NCBI RefSeq assembly: GCF_028768465.1
Contig: NZ_CP118225.1
Coordinates: 868,001 to 932,000 of the forward strand
DNA: 64,000 nucleotides
Direction of reading: 5' to 3'
From: Rhodopirellula sp. P2
GTDB lineage: Bacteria; Planctomycetota; Planctomycetia; Pirellulales; Pirellulaceae
Shown here: one piece after another, positions 1 through 8,005 of the stretch
Numbering within the stretch: the stretch's first letter is position 1
Layout of the letters: every line of letters begins with the position of its first letter
Program-made: the position numbers and the translations under genes
The notes under the pieces: generated by a model
What the model was told of the DNA's origin: nothing
Seen by the model: only the letters and a program-made list of their open reading frames with translations
The model's database searches: none

Positions 1-2
1 TT

Positions 3-794
3 GCGGAAACGATGCTGCGTGCACGTGGTCACCGAGTCACTTCGGTTTCCAATGCGAAAGATGCGTTGAAACAACTCCGATCGCATGCGTTTGATCTGGT
101 GCTGATGGACGTGCAAATGCCCGAAATCGATGGCCTGACAGCCACCCAAATCATCCGAAACGACCTGCCATCGCCAGCCCGCGACATTCCCGTCATTGCG
201 CTGACGGCCCACGCCATGCGAGAAGATCGCCAACGCTGCTTGGATGCGGGTATGAATGAATGCCTGACCAAACCCTACCCGCCAGAGCTGTTGTTTGACA
301 CGATCGAATCATTTGCAATCTGTCGCGAAGATGACCAAGATGATCTGCTTTTGCCCCCCACCACGAACAGCAAGACTTCCTCGCCAAGCTCCCATGCGGA
401 TCGAGTCCTGCCACTGAATCACGAGGTGATTCTTCAGAATGTCGGTGGAGATCTTCAGGTGCTTGCAATGTTGGCCCAAACGATCTCCGCGGAATTGCCA
501 TCCCAAATCGACCAACTGCATCAAGCAATCCACGCCGGTGACTCGACGCAAGTTGCTCTGGCAGCACACACACTGAAGGGAACCGCGGCGGCCATCGGAG
601 CCACTCAGGCACAAGAAATCGCGGCCAGCATCGAAACCTTTTCTTTGGAGGAGACGTCTCAAGAAGAGAGTTTGCAATTTCTCGATAATCGGATGAATGC
701 ACTCGTCAGTGCATTCGAATTGGCCCAAACTGAACTGAAGAGTTTTTTGCTTTCTTCATCCGGATCCGACCACCCCGGAAACGAAACACCATGA
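3..794 (+). CDS. Hybrid histidine kinase C-terminus (receiver + HPt), 5' truncated by window edge
   Basis: The reading frame is already open at base 3, so this is the C-terminal part of a longer protein, probably a hybrid sensor kinase. A CheY-like receiver comes first: its phospho-acceptor aspartate lies in LVLMDVQMPEIDG, followed by the conserved ALTAHA and LTKP segments. A Ser-rich linker leads to a histidine phosphotransfer domain whose active histidine lies in AAHTLKGTAAA. Receiver plus HPt is the usual tail of a multistep phosphorelay sensor. The stop overlaps the next start (ATGA), so the two genes are co-translated and the next receiver-kinase protein is a plausible phosphorelay partner. 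The sensor input domain lies outside the window. Confidence 0.88.
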   Translation, partial: AETMLRARGHRVTSVSNAKDALKQLRSHAFDLVLMDVQMPEIDGLTATQIIRNDLPSPARDIPVIALTAHAMREDRQRCLDAGMNECLTKPYPPELLFDTIESFAICREDDQDDLLLPPTTNSKTSSPSSHADRVLPLNHEVILQNVGGDLQVLAMLAQTISAELPSQIDQLHQAIHAGDSTQVALAAHTLKGTAAAIGATQAQEIAASIETFSLEETSQEESLQFLDNRMNALVSAFELAQTELKSFLLSSSGSDHPGNETP

Positions 795-2044
795 AATTGT
801 TGATCGCAGACGACAATCCGGTTTGGCGTAATTTGATTTCGGCAGCCGTCGAGAACTGGGGCTACCGGATTGAATTGGCTGCCGATGGCAACGAAGCGTA
901 TCGGCTCTTGCGATCCGACGATCCGCCCCGCTTGGCGTTGCTGGATTGGTTGATGCCCGGCATGGAAGGGGTCGAAATCTGTCGCCGGATCAAACAGGAT
1001 CCAGAGCACCCTTTCACCTACATCATTCTGTTGACCAGTCGCGACCGAGACGAGGACATGATCCAGGGTTTGGATGCGGGAGCGGACGATTACTTGACCA
1101 AACCAATCGTCGCACCACTTCTCAAGAGCCGATTGGCAGCCGCGCGCCGAATCATCGAAGCGGTGCCGCCGATGAAGTGGACCAAGCCACAAATCGAGGG
1201 CTTCGACGTTGAACATTTGATCGGCCGTGGCGCGTTTGCGACCGTTTGGAAAGGCATGCATCGAGCTTCTGGCAAGCCAGCTGCCATCAAAATCATTCGC
1301 GCGGACCTCGCAACGGACTTGGTCTTCGAACGCTTCGCTCGCGAAATCCAGGTGATGCGAAAGATGAATCACCCTGGCATCGCCACCATCTACGGCAGCC
1401 ACCTCGAACGTGACCTGGCGTACTACGCGATGGAATTGATCGACGGTGAATCACTGGCGAATTACATCGCCTCGGAATCACCGCGAGCGACTCGGATCAT
1501 CGAGATGATGGCAGCGGTTTGCGATGCGTTGCAACACGCCCACGATCACGGTGTGATCCACCGTGATGTCAAACCATCCAACATCATGGTGGGTCTTGAT
1601 GGGCAGCCCAAGTTGGTCGACTTTGGGTTGAGCAAGTCCATGTTCCGCATGAAGCTCCCCGCTTCCAACAGCAGCACTCACGACGGGGCTGTGCTTGGAA
1701 CGCCCCTCTACATGTCACCGGAACAAGCCCGCGGCGACGCCAACAGTGTGGATCATCGATCGGACCTTTACGCGGTCGCGACGATCCTATATCTGTTCCT
1801 GCTTCGCGAGCATCCACACGGTGCGCTATCGCTCAGTCGAGAAGAAACGATCGATGCGATTGCGAACACGGATCCGCGGCCCGCGACAGAAATCAATCCG
1901 AAATTCAACCCAAAACTCGAATCCATCCTGTCTCGATGCCTGTCCGACGATCCCGACGAACGACCGCAATCGGCGGGACAACTGGCCCGAGAACTTCGCG
2001 GGTTCCTGGACGATCGCGCCGCTTCGCGAATCCAAACTTTTTGA
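791..2044 (+). CDS. Response regulator fused to a Ser/Thr protein kinase
   Basis: The 417-residue cytoplasmic protein has an N-terminal receiver (acidic pair at D7-D8, phospho-acceptor D52 in LLDWLMPG, K104) and a C-terminal Hanks-type kinase. Kinase landmarks are the glycine loop GRGAFATVWKG, catalytic lysine K167, HRDVKPSN at about 257-264, DFG at 277-279 and GTPLYMSPEQARGD. No membrane segment is present, unlike many bacterial PknB-type kinases. The ATGA overlap with the upstream receiver-HPt gene suggests that His-Asp phosphorelay input is converted directly into Ser/Thr phosphorylation. The family calls are secure; the substrate is unknown and the relay link is inferred from gene order. 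Confidence 0.92.
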   Translation: MKLLIADDNPVWRNLISAAVENWGYRIELAADGNEAYRLLRSDDPPRLALLDWLMPGMEGVEICRRIKQDPEHPFTYIILLTSRDRDEDMIQGLDAGADDYLTKPIVAPLLKSRLAAARRIIEAVPPMKWTKPQIEGFDVEHLIGRGAFATVWKGMHRASGKPAAIKIIRADLATDLVFERFAREIQVMRKMNHPGIATIYGSHLERDLAYYAMELIDGESLANYIASESPRATRIIEMMAAVCDALQHAHDHGVIHRDVKPSNIMVGLDGQPKLVDFGLSKSMFRMKLPASNSSTHDGAVLGTPLYMSPEQARGDANSVDHRSDLYAVATILYLFLLREHPHGALSLSREETIDAIANTDPRPATEINPKFNPKLESILSRCLSDDPDERPQSAGQLARELRGFLDDRAASRIQTF

Positions 2045-2050
2045 TCCGTC

Positions 2051-2734
2051 ATGCCTCGACTTGATGACCGCCTGAAATTGGTGGCGTCCCTGATTCGAGG
2101 AACCACCCATGCCGACATCGGTTCGGACCACGGTCACCTGCTGGCCGCTTTGCTGGCAACCGGCAGAATCCAGCGTGGCATCGCGGTCGAAAACAAACCG
2201 CAGCCGCATCGGAATTCAACGGCCACCTTGGAGGGCCTGAACGCGGAAGTCCGACTGGGCGACGGGCTGAATGTCATCCAAGAAAACGAACTCGATTCGC
2301 TCAGCATTTGTGGCATGGGGGGGCAATCCATCGTTCGCATTCTCACCAATCATTCCGACCGGTTGCCTGACCAATTGATTCTGCAACCCAACAAAGCTAT
2401 CGGCTCGGTCCGGCAATGGGCGCTGAACAACGGCTACTGGTTGGTCGACGAACAGTGCACCGCAGGCACCCGTCGTTTTGAGGTGCTGCTGCTGAAGCGA
2501 TCTGGAACGACTCTCGATCCGGTTTACCGACAGCTAGCCAGCCTCCGCGTGGAGGAATCCCTGGGCCTGATGTTCGGCCCTTGGTTTCTGCTGCGAAGGG
2601 ACGTAGACCTGCAGCAACGTTTGGAGGAAGAGCAACGTTATCTTCAGGCCAAACAGAAGTTGACGGCCCCGAGTCGCCAGCGACTGGAAGCGATCGACCG
2701 ACTGCTGTCCCACGATCACTTTCTGAGTCGGTAA
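2051..2734 (+). CDS. trmK: tRNA (adenine(22)-N1)-methyltransferase, TrmK family
   Basis: The 227-residue protein starts MPRLDDRLKLVASLI and has the SAM-binding motif ADIGSDHGHLLAALL, followed by GIAVENKPQP and ICGMGGQSIVRIL. These are the hallmarks of the TrmK (formerly DUF633) family, which makes m1A22 in tRNAs using S-adenosylmethionine. Length fits the family. It begins 6 bp after the receiver-kinase gene, so it is probably in the same transcript, and its last 19 bp overlap the end of the convergent SUI1-like gene. The family call is strong; methylation of A22 itself is assumed by homology. Confidence 0.85.
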   Translation: MPRLDDRLKLVASLIRGTTHADIGSDHGHLLAALLATGRIQRGIAVENKPQPHRNSTATLEGLNAEVRLGDGLNVIQENELDSLSICGMGGQSIVRILTNHSDRLPDQLILQPNKAIGSVRQWALNNGYWLVDEQCTAGTRRFEVLLLKRSGTTLDPVYRQLASLRVEESLGLMFGPWFLLRRDVDLQQRLEEEQRYLQAKQKLTAPSRQRLEAIDRLLSHDHFLSR

Positions 2735-3099
2735 CCGATCTCGCCGAGCTTTTGCCGAACCCGATCCACGTGATCGCCTTGCAACTCGATCAGTTCGTCG
2801 GCCTTCTTCACCGTTCCACCTGCACCACAAGCGGATTGCAACTTGCCGAGCAACTCGGGCAAATCATTGGCTCGCGACGTGAGACCTTCGACCAAGGTCA
2901 CCGTGCGGCCACCTTTGCGTCGATCCAGTCGAACGCGAGCGGTTTGCTTCTCCGGCGGCAACCGGTCCGCTTCCCGCTGTTTTTCAGCCTCCACGTCAGC
3001 TTTTTGCTGCGGCGTGCACTGGCACTCGGATTCCTTCTGACCGCACAAATCGCAGGTCGGTGGAATATCAAACGGGGTTCCCGCGAAAAGACGCGTCAT
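2716..3099 (-). CDS. SUI1/eIF1-like translation factor (YciH family) with N-terminal Cys cluster
   Basis: The 127-residue protein ends in a SUI1 fold of about 75 residues, recognisable by VRLDRRKGGRTVTLVEGL, the glycine-rich CGAGGTVK turn and ELQGDHVDRVRQKL. Bacterial SUI1 proteins resemble eukaryotic eIF1 and are thought to influence start-codon selection. Ahead of the fold lies a short cysteine cluster, CDLCGQKESECQC, that could bind a metal, then a charged linker. It sits 27 bp downstream of the SulP gene on the same strand and may be read from that transcript. The 3' end overlaps trmK by 19 bp in convergent orientation. Confidence 0.85.
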   Translation of the reverse strand: MTRLFAGTPFDIPPTCDLCGQKESECQCTPQQKADVEAEKQREADRLPPEKQTARVRLDRRKGGRTVTLVEGLTSRANDLPELLGKLQSACGAGGTVKKADELIELQGDHVDRVRQKLGEIGYRLRK

Positions 3100-3126
3100 G
3101 ACGTCGGAGGGGGCAAAAGGGTCGAA

Positions 3127-4821
3127 TCAATGACTCACGAGCGGTCGCTTTCGGGCGGCCATCGGATGTCGTGAGAACGGTTGGTGATGATCCATCCCCA
3201 CGACGTTCAATTCAATCCCTTCGCGAGCAAATTCGCCTTCGAGTTCATGCAATTTTTCCATCACGCTGTGGTCGATCAGGTGAACATCGCTGAAATCAAC
3301 AGTGCAGTTCTTGCCTTGTTTCAGGCTCTTTTCAACCACTCGACGCCGAAAACTGATCCAGTTGCTGAACACGGCCGACTCGGTTGCATGAACGCTGACT
3401 TCGGTTTCGGATGTTTCATCGAACTCCAGCGTCGGTACAAACAGCGATCGAAGAGGAACACCATTGAACAGGTGAATTGCGAATTTGGTGCCGATCCCGA
3501 TGCCGATCCCGATCAACAAATCGGTGGCGAGAACAGCCACCAAGGTTGTTGCGAAGATGATCAATTGCTCACGTCCCACGCGGTACACACTTCGGAATTC
3601 ACTGGGCGATGCCAAACGAAATCCGGTGAAAACCAGCATCGCAGCCAACGCGGCCCGAGGGATGTTGTGGATCAATCCAGGCAACAGGGCAACAAATCCG
3701 AGCAAAAAGACACCGTGCCACATATTCGCGAATCGCGTCTTGGCTTGATTGTCGAGATTGGCTTTGCTCCGAACGATCTCTGAGATCATGGGCAAACCGC
3801 CGATCAAGGAGACCGCCATGTTGCCGACGCCGACCGCCCACAAGTCTCGGTCCAAGTTGGTTTTTCGTTTGTAGGGATCCAACATGTCGACGGCTTTGGC
3901 GCTGAGCAACGATTCCAAAGAACCAATCAACGCAAACATCAACACCCACCCCAATGCCGTGGGCAGTGTTTCACTGTTGAGAAACACACTGAAGTCAGGA
4001 AACGTGATCGCACCAAACAAATTGAAGGGCACGGTCACCAAGTCGCTCTCTCCAACCGCGAATTCTTTTCCCATCAATGTGTACGTGTGGTCGCTGGTCA
4101 AATTCATCGCCATTCCCAACGGGATCGCGACCAACAAAACCACCAAGGGGCCGGGGACTTTGTCGATGAAACTGATACTGGTCCGACTCTTTAGAAACGC
4201 CAGACCAAACAAGATCACCAAGGACACGCCGCCGATCAGCGCGATCTCGGGGTTCGCGTTCATCAAGAGGTGCGGCAACTCACGCAAAATTTCGAGCGGT
4301 TCGCCTGTCGCGGACTGCCCCACGACGATGGGCAATTGCTTGACCATGATGATGACCCCGATCGCGGCCAACATGCCGTGCACGGCCGCAGTGGGGAAGA
4401 AGTCACCGAGGATACCAGCCCGCAACAACCCGAATACGATCTGGACCAAACCGGCCACCACGCCAACGGCGAGCGCCATTTTGTAGGCTTGCATGTCCGC
4501 CACTTGGTCCACCCCTGCGGTGTAGCCAAAGCTATTCACGGCTCCGAGCACGATCACGATCATCCCGGCCGCGGGGCCTTTGATCGTCAGTTCGCTGTTG
4601 CTCAGAAACGTCGTCAGGACCGAGCCGACGATCGCGGTGAACACGCCAGCGATGGCGGGGAAACCGGACGCCAGTGAGATCCCCAAGCACAACGGCAAGG
4701 CGATCAAGAACACCAAACCGCCAGCGATCAGGTCGTCTTTGAAATAACGTTTGAAACCGTTGACATCGCCTCGTGGCGGCTCTTCGGTGGGGGTGACGGT
4801 GTGTTCCGAAGGTGCGTTCAT
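3127..4821 (-). CDS. SulP-family anion (probable bicarbonate) transporter with STAS domain
   Basis: The 564-residue inner-membrane protein has the SulP layout. The transmembrane core starts at about residue 25 with DLIAGGLVFLIALPLCLGISLASG, includes TIKGPAAGMIVIVLGAV, and spans at least ten helices. A cytoplasmic STAS domain occupies roughly the last 110 residues (FSDVHLIDHSVMEKLHELE). SulP proteins carry sulfate, bicarbonate or other anions; cyanobacterial BicA is a bicarbonate member. Substrate cannot be read from sequence. Bicarbonate is favoured because the gene lies directly downstream of the two-component genes that separate it from a DAB carbon-uptake operon, and both uptake loci share operator-like dyads and sigma-54 motifs. 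Confidence 0.88.
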   Translation of the reverse strand: MNAPSEHTVTPTEEPPRGDVNGFKRYFKDDLIAGGLVFLIALPLCLGISLASGFPAIAGVFTAIVGSVLTTFLSNSELTIKGPAAGMIVIVLGAVNSFGYTAGVDQVADMQAYKMALAVGVVAGLVQIVFGLLRAGILGDFFPTAAVHGMLAAIGVIIMVKQLPIVVGQSATGEPLEILRELPHLLMNANPEIALIGGVSLVILFGLAFLKSRTSISFIDKVPGPLVVLLVAIPLGMAMNLTSDHTYTLMGKEFAVGESDLVTVPFNLFGAITFPDFSVFLNSETLPTALGWVLMFALIGSLESLLSAKAVDMLDPYKRKTNLDRDLWAVGVGNMAVSLIGGLPMISEIVRSKANLDNQAKTRFANMWHGVFLLGFVALLPGLIHNIPRAALAAMLVFTGFRLASPSEFRSVYRVGREQLIIFATTLVAVLATDLLIGIGIGIGTKFAIHLFNGVPLRSLFVPTLEFDETSETEVSVHATESAVFSNWISFRRRVVEKSLKQGKNCTVDFSDVHLIDHSVMEKLHELEGEFAREGIELNVVGMDHHQPFSRHPMAARKRPLVSH

Positions 4822-4884
4822 ATTGGAATCGGCATCGCAAGCTGAGTGAAAACCATTGCCGCCGGGGCGGTCGGCTCACTCAAG

Positions 4885-4901
4885 AGCATGCATCGTACCA
4901 A
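4885..4901 (-). promoter_or_regulatory. Candidate sigma-54 (-24/-12) promoter of the SulP gene
   Basis: On the minus strand this 17-mer reads TTGGTACGATGCATGCT. Against the sigma-54 consensus TTGGCACG-N4-TTGCT it differs at two of thirteen defined positions and keeps the diagnostic GG-N10-GC spacing exactly. Transcription would begin near 4875, leaving a leader of about 54 nt before the SulP ATG at 4821. A sigma-54 activator gene lies just upstream and two dyads sit 153 and 174 bp from the -12 element. Confidence 0.6.
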
Positions 4902-4972
4902 GGCGATTCCGGAGCCCGGGCATTCCGTTCCAAGTCGCAAGCTTCTCCCGCAAATCACGGTGCCAAATCCAG

Positions 4973-4995
4973 CGGATTTTTCCTGCAAAAATCCG
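4973..4995. repeat. Perfect 9-bp inverted repeat between dyads and SulP promoter
   Basis: The arms are CGGATTTTT and AAAAATCCG around a 5-nt loop. It lies between the TGCA dyads and the -24/-12 motif, where DNA bending often matters in sigma-54 promoters. It could also be a weak terminator after the activator gene, but no T-run follows the stem. Confidence 0.45.
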
Positions 4996-5030
4996 TGACA
5001 CGCTCCGCCGACACGCCCTCCTCGAGGGAA

Positions 5031-5048
5031 CGTGCAAGCGTTTGCGTG
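5031..5048. promoter_or_regulatory. Imperfect upstream activator dyad D (TGCA-N6-TGCG)
   Basis: The core TGCA-AGCGTT-TGCG is centred at 5039.5, 153 bp from the -12 element of the SulP promoter and 21 bp (two helical turns) from the perfect dyad next to it. One core base departs from symmetry. Paired sites two turns apart are typical of enhancers for NtrC-type activators. Confidence 0.45.
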
Positions 5049-5051
5049 AAA

Positions 5052-5069
5052 CCTGCAAAGAATTGCAGG
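5052..5069. promoter_or_regulatory. Upstream activator dyad C (CCTGCA-N6-TGCAGG)
   Basis: This is an 18-bp dyad with perfect 7-bp arms (CCTGCAA/TTGCAGG) around AGAA, centred at 5060.5 and 174 bp upstream of the SulP -12 element. Its TGCA-N6-TGCA core is the same as in the two dyads upstream of dabA. It ends 2 bp before the stop codon of the activator gene. Confidence 0.55.
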
Positions 5070-5070
5070 G

Positions 5071-6438
5071 TCAGTGCAAACCGTAGCGGCCCATCTTGTA
5101 ATGCAGCGTTCGAACGCTCACACCAAGCCGTTTTGCCGTGTTTTCGCGGTGAAAATCACACTCGGCTAAAACCGCCGAGATCATCTCACGTTCACAGCTT
5201 TCGACCGCTTCGCTCAATGAGGCGGGCAGCACCTTGATGCCACTGCCCAGCATCGCGGGCTGCAAATCCGCAGGCAGCTCATCGGAATCGATCACATCGC
5301 CGGTGTGTGTCACCACCAAACGCTCGACCAGATTGCGAAGTTGGCGAACGTTCCCCGGCCACTGAGCCCCCACCAACACCCGCATCGCATCGGGAGCGAT
5401 TTGCTTCATCGGACGGCCGTGACGAGAGCAAAAGTGCTGCAGGAAATGTTCAATCAGCAGCGGGATATCATCGCGGCGTTGACGCAGCGATGGCACCTCG
5501 ATTGGAATCACATTCAAGCGATAATAGAGATCTTCGCGAAACGAGCCGTCTTGGATCATTTCCGGCACCGACTTGTTGGTGGCCGAAACCACTCGCACAT
5601 CGGTTTCCAAAACGGTTTCACCACCCACACGTGTGAATCGCCGCGATTCCAACACACGCAGCAGATCCACTTGGCTCTTCGCGGACATCTCGGTGACCTC
5701 GTCCAGAAACAACGTGCCGCCGCCCGCCTGTTCAAAGCACCCCGGTTTTTGTCGTGAGGCGCCGCTGAACGATCCTTTCTCGTGGCCGAACAACTCACTC
5801 TCGAGCAATGTTTCCGGCATCGCGCCCAAGTTGACGGCCACGAATGGACCACCACTGCGGTCGCTCAGGTCATGCAGTGCACGAGCAACAAGTTCCTTTC
5901 CCGAGCCACTTTCCCCTTGGATCATCACGGTGGCTTCGGTGGCGGCGACTTGCCGGATTTGGTGAAACACATCCTGCATCGCGGCGCATTGACCAATGAT
6001 ATTGGAGAGTTCCCCCGCATCGGCCAATCGTGTTCGCAGCGTTTGATTCTCTTGCCGCAGTTCCCGGTGTTCCCGGGCTTTGCGGACCTGTTGGCGAACC
6101 AAGTTCAAATCCAATGGCTTGGAAATGAAATCAAACGCCCCGGCCCGCATGGCATCCACGGCGGTTTCGACGGTGCCGTGCGCGGTGATCACAATCACCG
6201 ACACTTCCGGGTCGATGTGCCGCACTCGACCAAGCAATTCGATGCCGTCCATGCCTCCGCCCAATCGAACGTCGGCGATCACCAACTGGTAGTGCCCCGA
6301 TTCAAACTTGGCCAAACCACTTTCGGCGTCCACGGCAGTTTCAATTCGGTCCGCTTCTCGGACCAAACCTTTTTCCAACCCCGATCGAATGTTGGGTTCA
6401 TCATCGACGATCAAAACCGAGAATTCGCTGCGGTTCAT
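5071..6438 (-). CDS. NtrC-family sigma-54-dependent response regulator
   Basis: The 455-residue protein has three parts: a receiver (D12-D13, phospho-acceptor D56, K107), an AAA+ sigma-54 interaction domain, and a C-terminal Fis-type helix-turn-helix (ENTAKRLGVSVRTLHYKM). The AAA+ part shows Walker A GESGSGKE at 175-182 and Walker B GTLFLDE at 241-247. The sigma-54 contact loop reads GSFSGA (222-227) instead of GAFTGA, so two positions are changed while the central Phe-Gly is kept. The gene overlaps the upstream sensor kinase by 4 bp (ATGA), so the two form a cognate pair. Sigma-54-like promoters with matching dyads lie on both sides of the pair, which makes the SulP gene and the dab operon its best candidate targets. 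Confidence 0.95.
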   Translation of the reverse strand: MNRSEFSVLIVDDEPNIRSGLEKGLVREADRIETAVDAESGLAKFESGHYQLVIADVRLGGGMDGIELLGRVRHIDPEVSVIVITAHGTVETAVDAMRAGAFDFISKPLDLNLVRQQVRKAREHRELRQENQTLRTRLADAGELSNIIGQCAAMQDVFHQIRQVAATEATVMIQGESGSGKELVARALHDLSDRSGGPFVAVNLGAMPETLLESELFGHEKGSFSGASRQKPGCFEQAGGGTLFLDEVTEMSAKSQVDLLRVLESRRFTRVGGETVLETDVRVVSATNKSVPEMIQDGSFREDLYYRLNVIPIEVPSLRQRRDDIPLLIEHFLQHFCSRHGRPMKQIAPDAMRVLVGAQWPGNVRQLRNLVERLVVTHTGDVIDSDELPADLQPAMLGSGIKVLPASLSEAVESCEREMISAVLAECDFHRENTAKRLGVSVRTLHYKMGRYGLH

Positions 6439-7814
6439 GCTGGTTGACTCAGTGGAAGTAGGACCGTGAACTCGGTGCCTTGGACGGAACGGTGTGTGTC
6501 GGATGCGTCGTTCTCAAGCACCCGAAAATCAATGCTGCCATCGTGTTGCCGGACAATCTTGTCACACAGAGCCAACCCCATGCCAGTGCCGTTGTTGCGG
6601 GTTGTGAAGTACGGATCAAAAACGCGAGATCGAATTTCCTCGGGAATGCCGTTGCCTTCATCACGAACATCGATCCGAACAAATTCATCTTGGCGACTGA
6701 GACGGAACGTGAGTTTTCCGCCGTCGGCCATCGCAGCCATCCCGTTCAATGCCAAGTTCAACAGGACTTGTTCCAAACCGACCGAGTCACCCTGGATCAA
6801 GCCCACCATTTCAGCTGGGAGCTGAACGTCCAGCTTCACCGCTTGTTGCTCGGCTTGTGGACGCAGCAACCGCACCAATCGTTCGATCAAAATCGCCACG
6901 TCCACCGACGTGAGCCCGATTTGGTTGGTCGACGCGTAATTCCGGAACCCGTCCAGGACATCGTTGATGCGATGAACCTCGGTGTGCAAGACATCCAACA
7001 ATTCTTCGACTTCCGCGTCTTGTGTTGTGGCGTCCAGTCGCTCGCAGAGCAATTGAATGTGCAGGGACAGGGCACTCAGGGGGTTCTTGATTTCATGCTG
7101 CAATCCTGCGGCCAGCGACCCCAACCCCATGTAGCGTTCCATCCGGCGGAGGCGTTCTTCGATCAATTCCTTTTCCGACACATCCCGCACATGCAACACA
7201 GTCCCAATCTCCTCCCCGCGTCGATTTCGAAGCAACGTGCATCCCGCTCGCAGCGTTTGACGGTGACCTTGGTTGTCGACGGTGTAGTCACGATCGCGAA
7301 TGGGATGATGATACGTCGCGACCTCGTCACGAATTTCGGCGAGCAAGGCGTGACGCTTTCCGAGTGATTCCAACGTCCTTCCCAGATGCTCCTTGTCGCA
7401 ATGGACCAGTTGCAATCCGCTGGGGTTGATGCTGGTCATTCGGCCATTGCGATCCGTGGTGATGACCCCGGCATCCATGCTGGCCAGCACGTCGGTGGAG
7501 TAGACTTTGACATCTTGCAACGTGCGTTCGCTGCTGAGGTAGCCGCGGACAACCCAAGCCAGGGCGATCGCGGTTCCGATGATATTCAGCCCTAGTAACA
7601 CGACCAATCCGCCCTGCAAACTGAGTTCGCCTGACAATTCGCGAGCGGCTTCGAAGTCGCTCTTGGGCAGGTGTTCGGTGAGCTCCGCGAAAATTTCCTG
7701 CTCGTGGTGCACGTGATACAACATCGCCGCTGTGACCGCGAACGCCGTCAAGCTCAACAGTGCAATCCCCGCGGCGAAACGCCGGACACTGGGTCCGTCA
7801 TGGTTGTCAAACAT
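6435..7814 (-). CDS. Membrane sensor histidine kinase (NtrB-like), partner of the sigma-54 activator
   Basis: The 459-residue protein has two membrane helices (about 12-33 and 68-90) enclosing a short external loop of about 35 residues. Next come a PAS domain (about 105-210; ITTDRNGRMTSINPSG), a HisKA dimerisation helix with phospho-acceptor H240 in LQHEIKNPLSALSLH, and an HATPase domain (GMGLALCDKIVRQHDGSI). The small external loop means the signal may be sensed in the membrane or by the PAS domain rather than by a large periplasmic domain. It is the first gene of the kinase-regulator operon. Its start lies 44 bp from the dyads of the divergent dab promoter, so its own transcription may be affected by the same sites. 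Confidence 0.93.
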   Translation of the reverse strand: MFDNHDGPSVRRFAAGIALLSLTAFAVTAAMLYHVHHEQEIFAELTEHLPKSDFEAARELSGELSLQGGLVVLLGLNIIGTAIALAWVVRGYLSSERTLQDVKVYSTDVLASMDAGVITTDRNGRMTSINPSGLQLVHCDKEHLGRTLESLGKRHALLAEIRDEVATYHHPIRDRDYTVDNQGHRQTLRAGCTLLRNRRGEEIGTVLHVRDVSEKELIEERLRRMERYMGLGSLAAGLQHEIKNPLSALSLHIQLLCERLDATTQDAEVEELLDVLHTEVHRINDVLDGFRNYASTNQIGLTSVDVAILIERLVRLLRPQAEQQAVKLDVQLPAEMVGLIQGDSVGLEQVLLNLALNGMAAMADGGKLTFRLSRQDEFVRIDVRDEGNGIPEEIRSRVFDPYFTTRNNGTGMGLALCDKIVRQHDGSIDFRVLENDASDTHRSVQGTEFTVLLPLSQPA

Positions 7815-7857
7815 CGAGATCGGGTGGTTGGAAGGACAGGTTCATAGGCGGGTGCCT

Positions 7858-7873
7858 CTGCAAGGTCTTGCAG
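7858..7873. promoter_or_regulatory. Upstream activator dyad A (CTGCA-N6-TGCAG)
   Basis: Perfect 6-bp arms (CTGCAA/TTGCAG) flank GGTC, centred at 7865.5 and 155 bp upstream of the dabA -12 element. The TGCA-N6-TGCA core matches the perfect dyad near the SulP promoter. Confidence 0.55.
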
Positions 7874-7878
7874 TGCAA

Positions 7879-7898
7879 GTGTGCAAACAACTGCACAC
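7879..7898. promoter_or_regulatory. Upstream activator dyad B (GTGTGCA-N6-TGCACAC)
   Basis: Perfect 7-bp arms flank a 6-nt spacer, centred at 7888.5, 23 bp from dyad A and 132 bp upstream of the dabA -12 element. It is the second member of the pair. The arrangement mirrors the pair upstream of the SulP gene. Confidence 0.55.
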
Positions 7899-8005
7899 CG
7901 GCCGCTGACATCCAATTTCCGCTGAAATCAAACGCGGGGCCAAAAACCTCGCCATTCCCGCCCTGCAAGCTCACCAGTTGCATTCGTTTTCACCCAGAAC
8001 CACGC

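Noticed and set aside
4950-4965. Second sigma-54-like site near SulP with TGGCAC and TTGC
   Set aside because: The gap between GG and GC is 11, not 10, and sigma-54 tolerates that poorly; the site at 4885-4901 is better placed and spaced.
7964-7982. Extra TGCA pair (TGCAA ... TTGCA) upstream of dabA
   Set aside because: The spacer between TGCA cores is 11 instead of 6, about half a turn off, so it is not counted as a dyad of the same kind.
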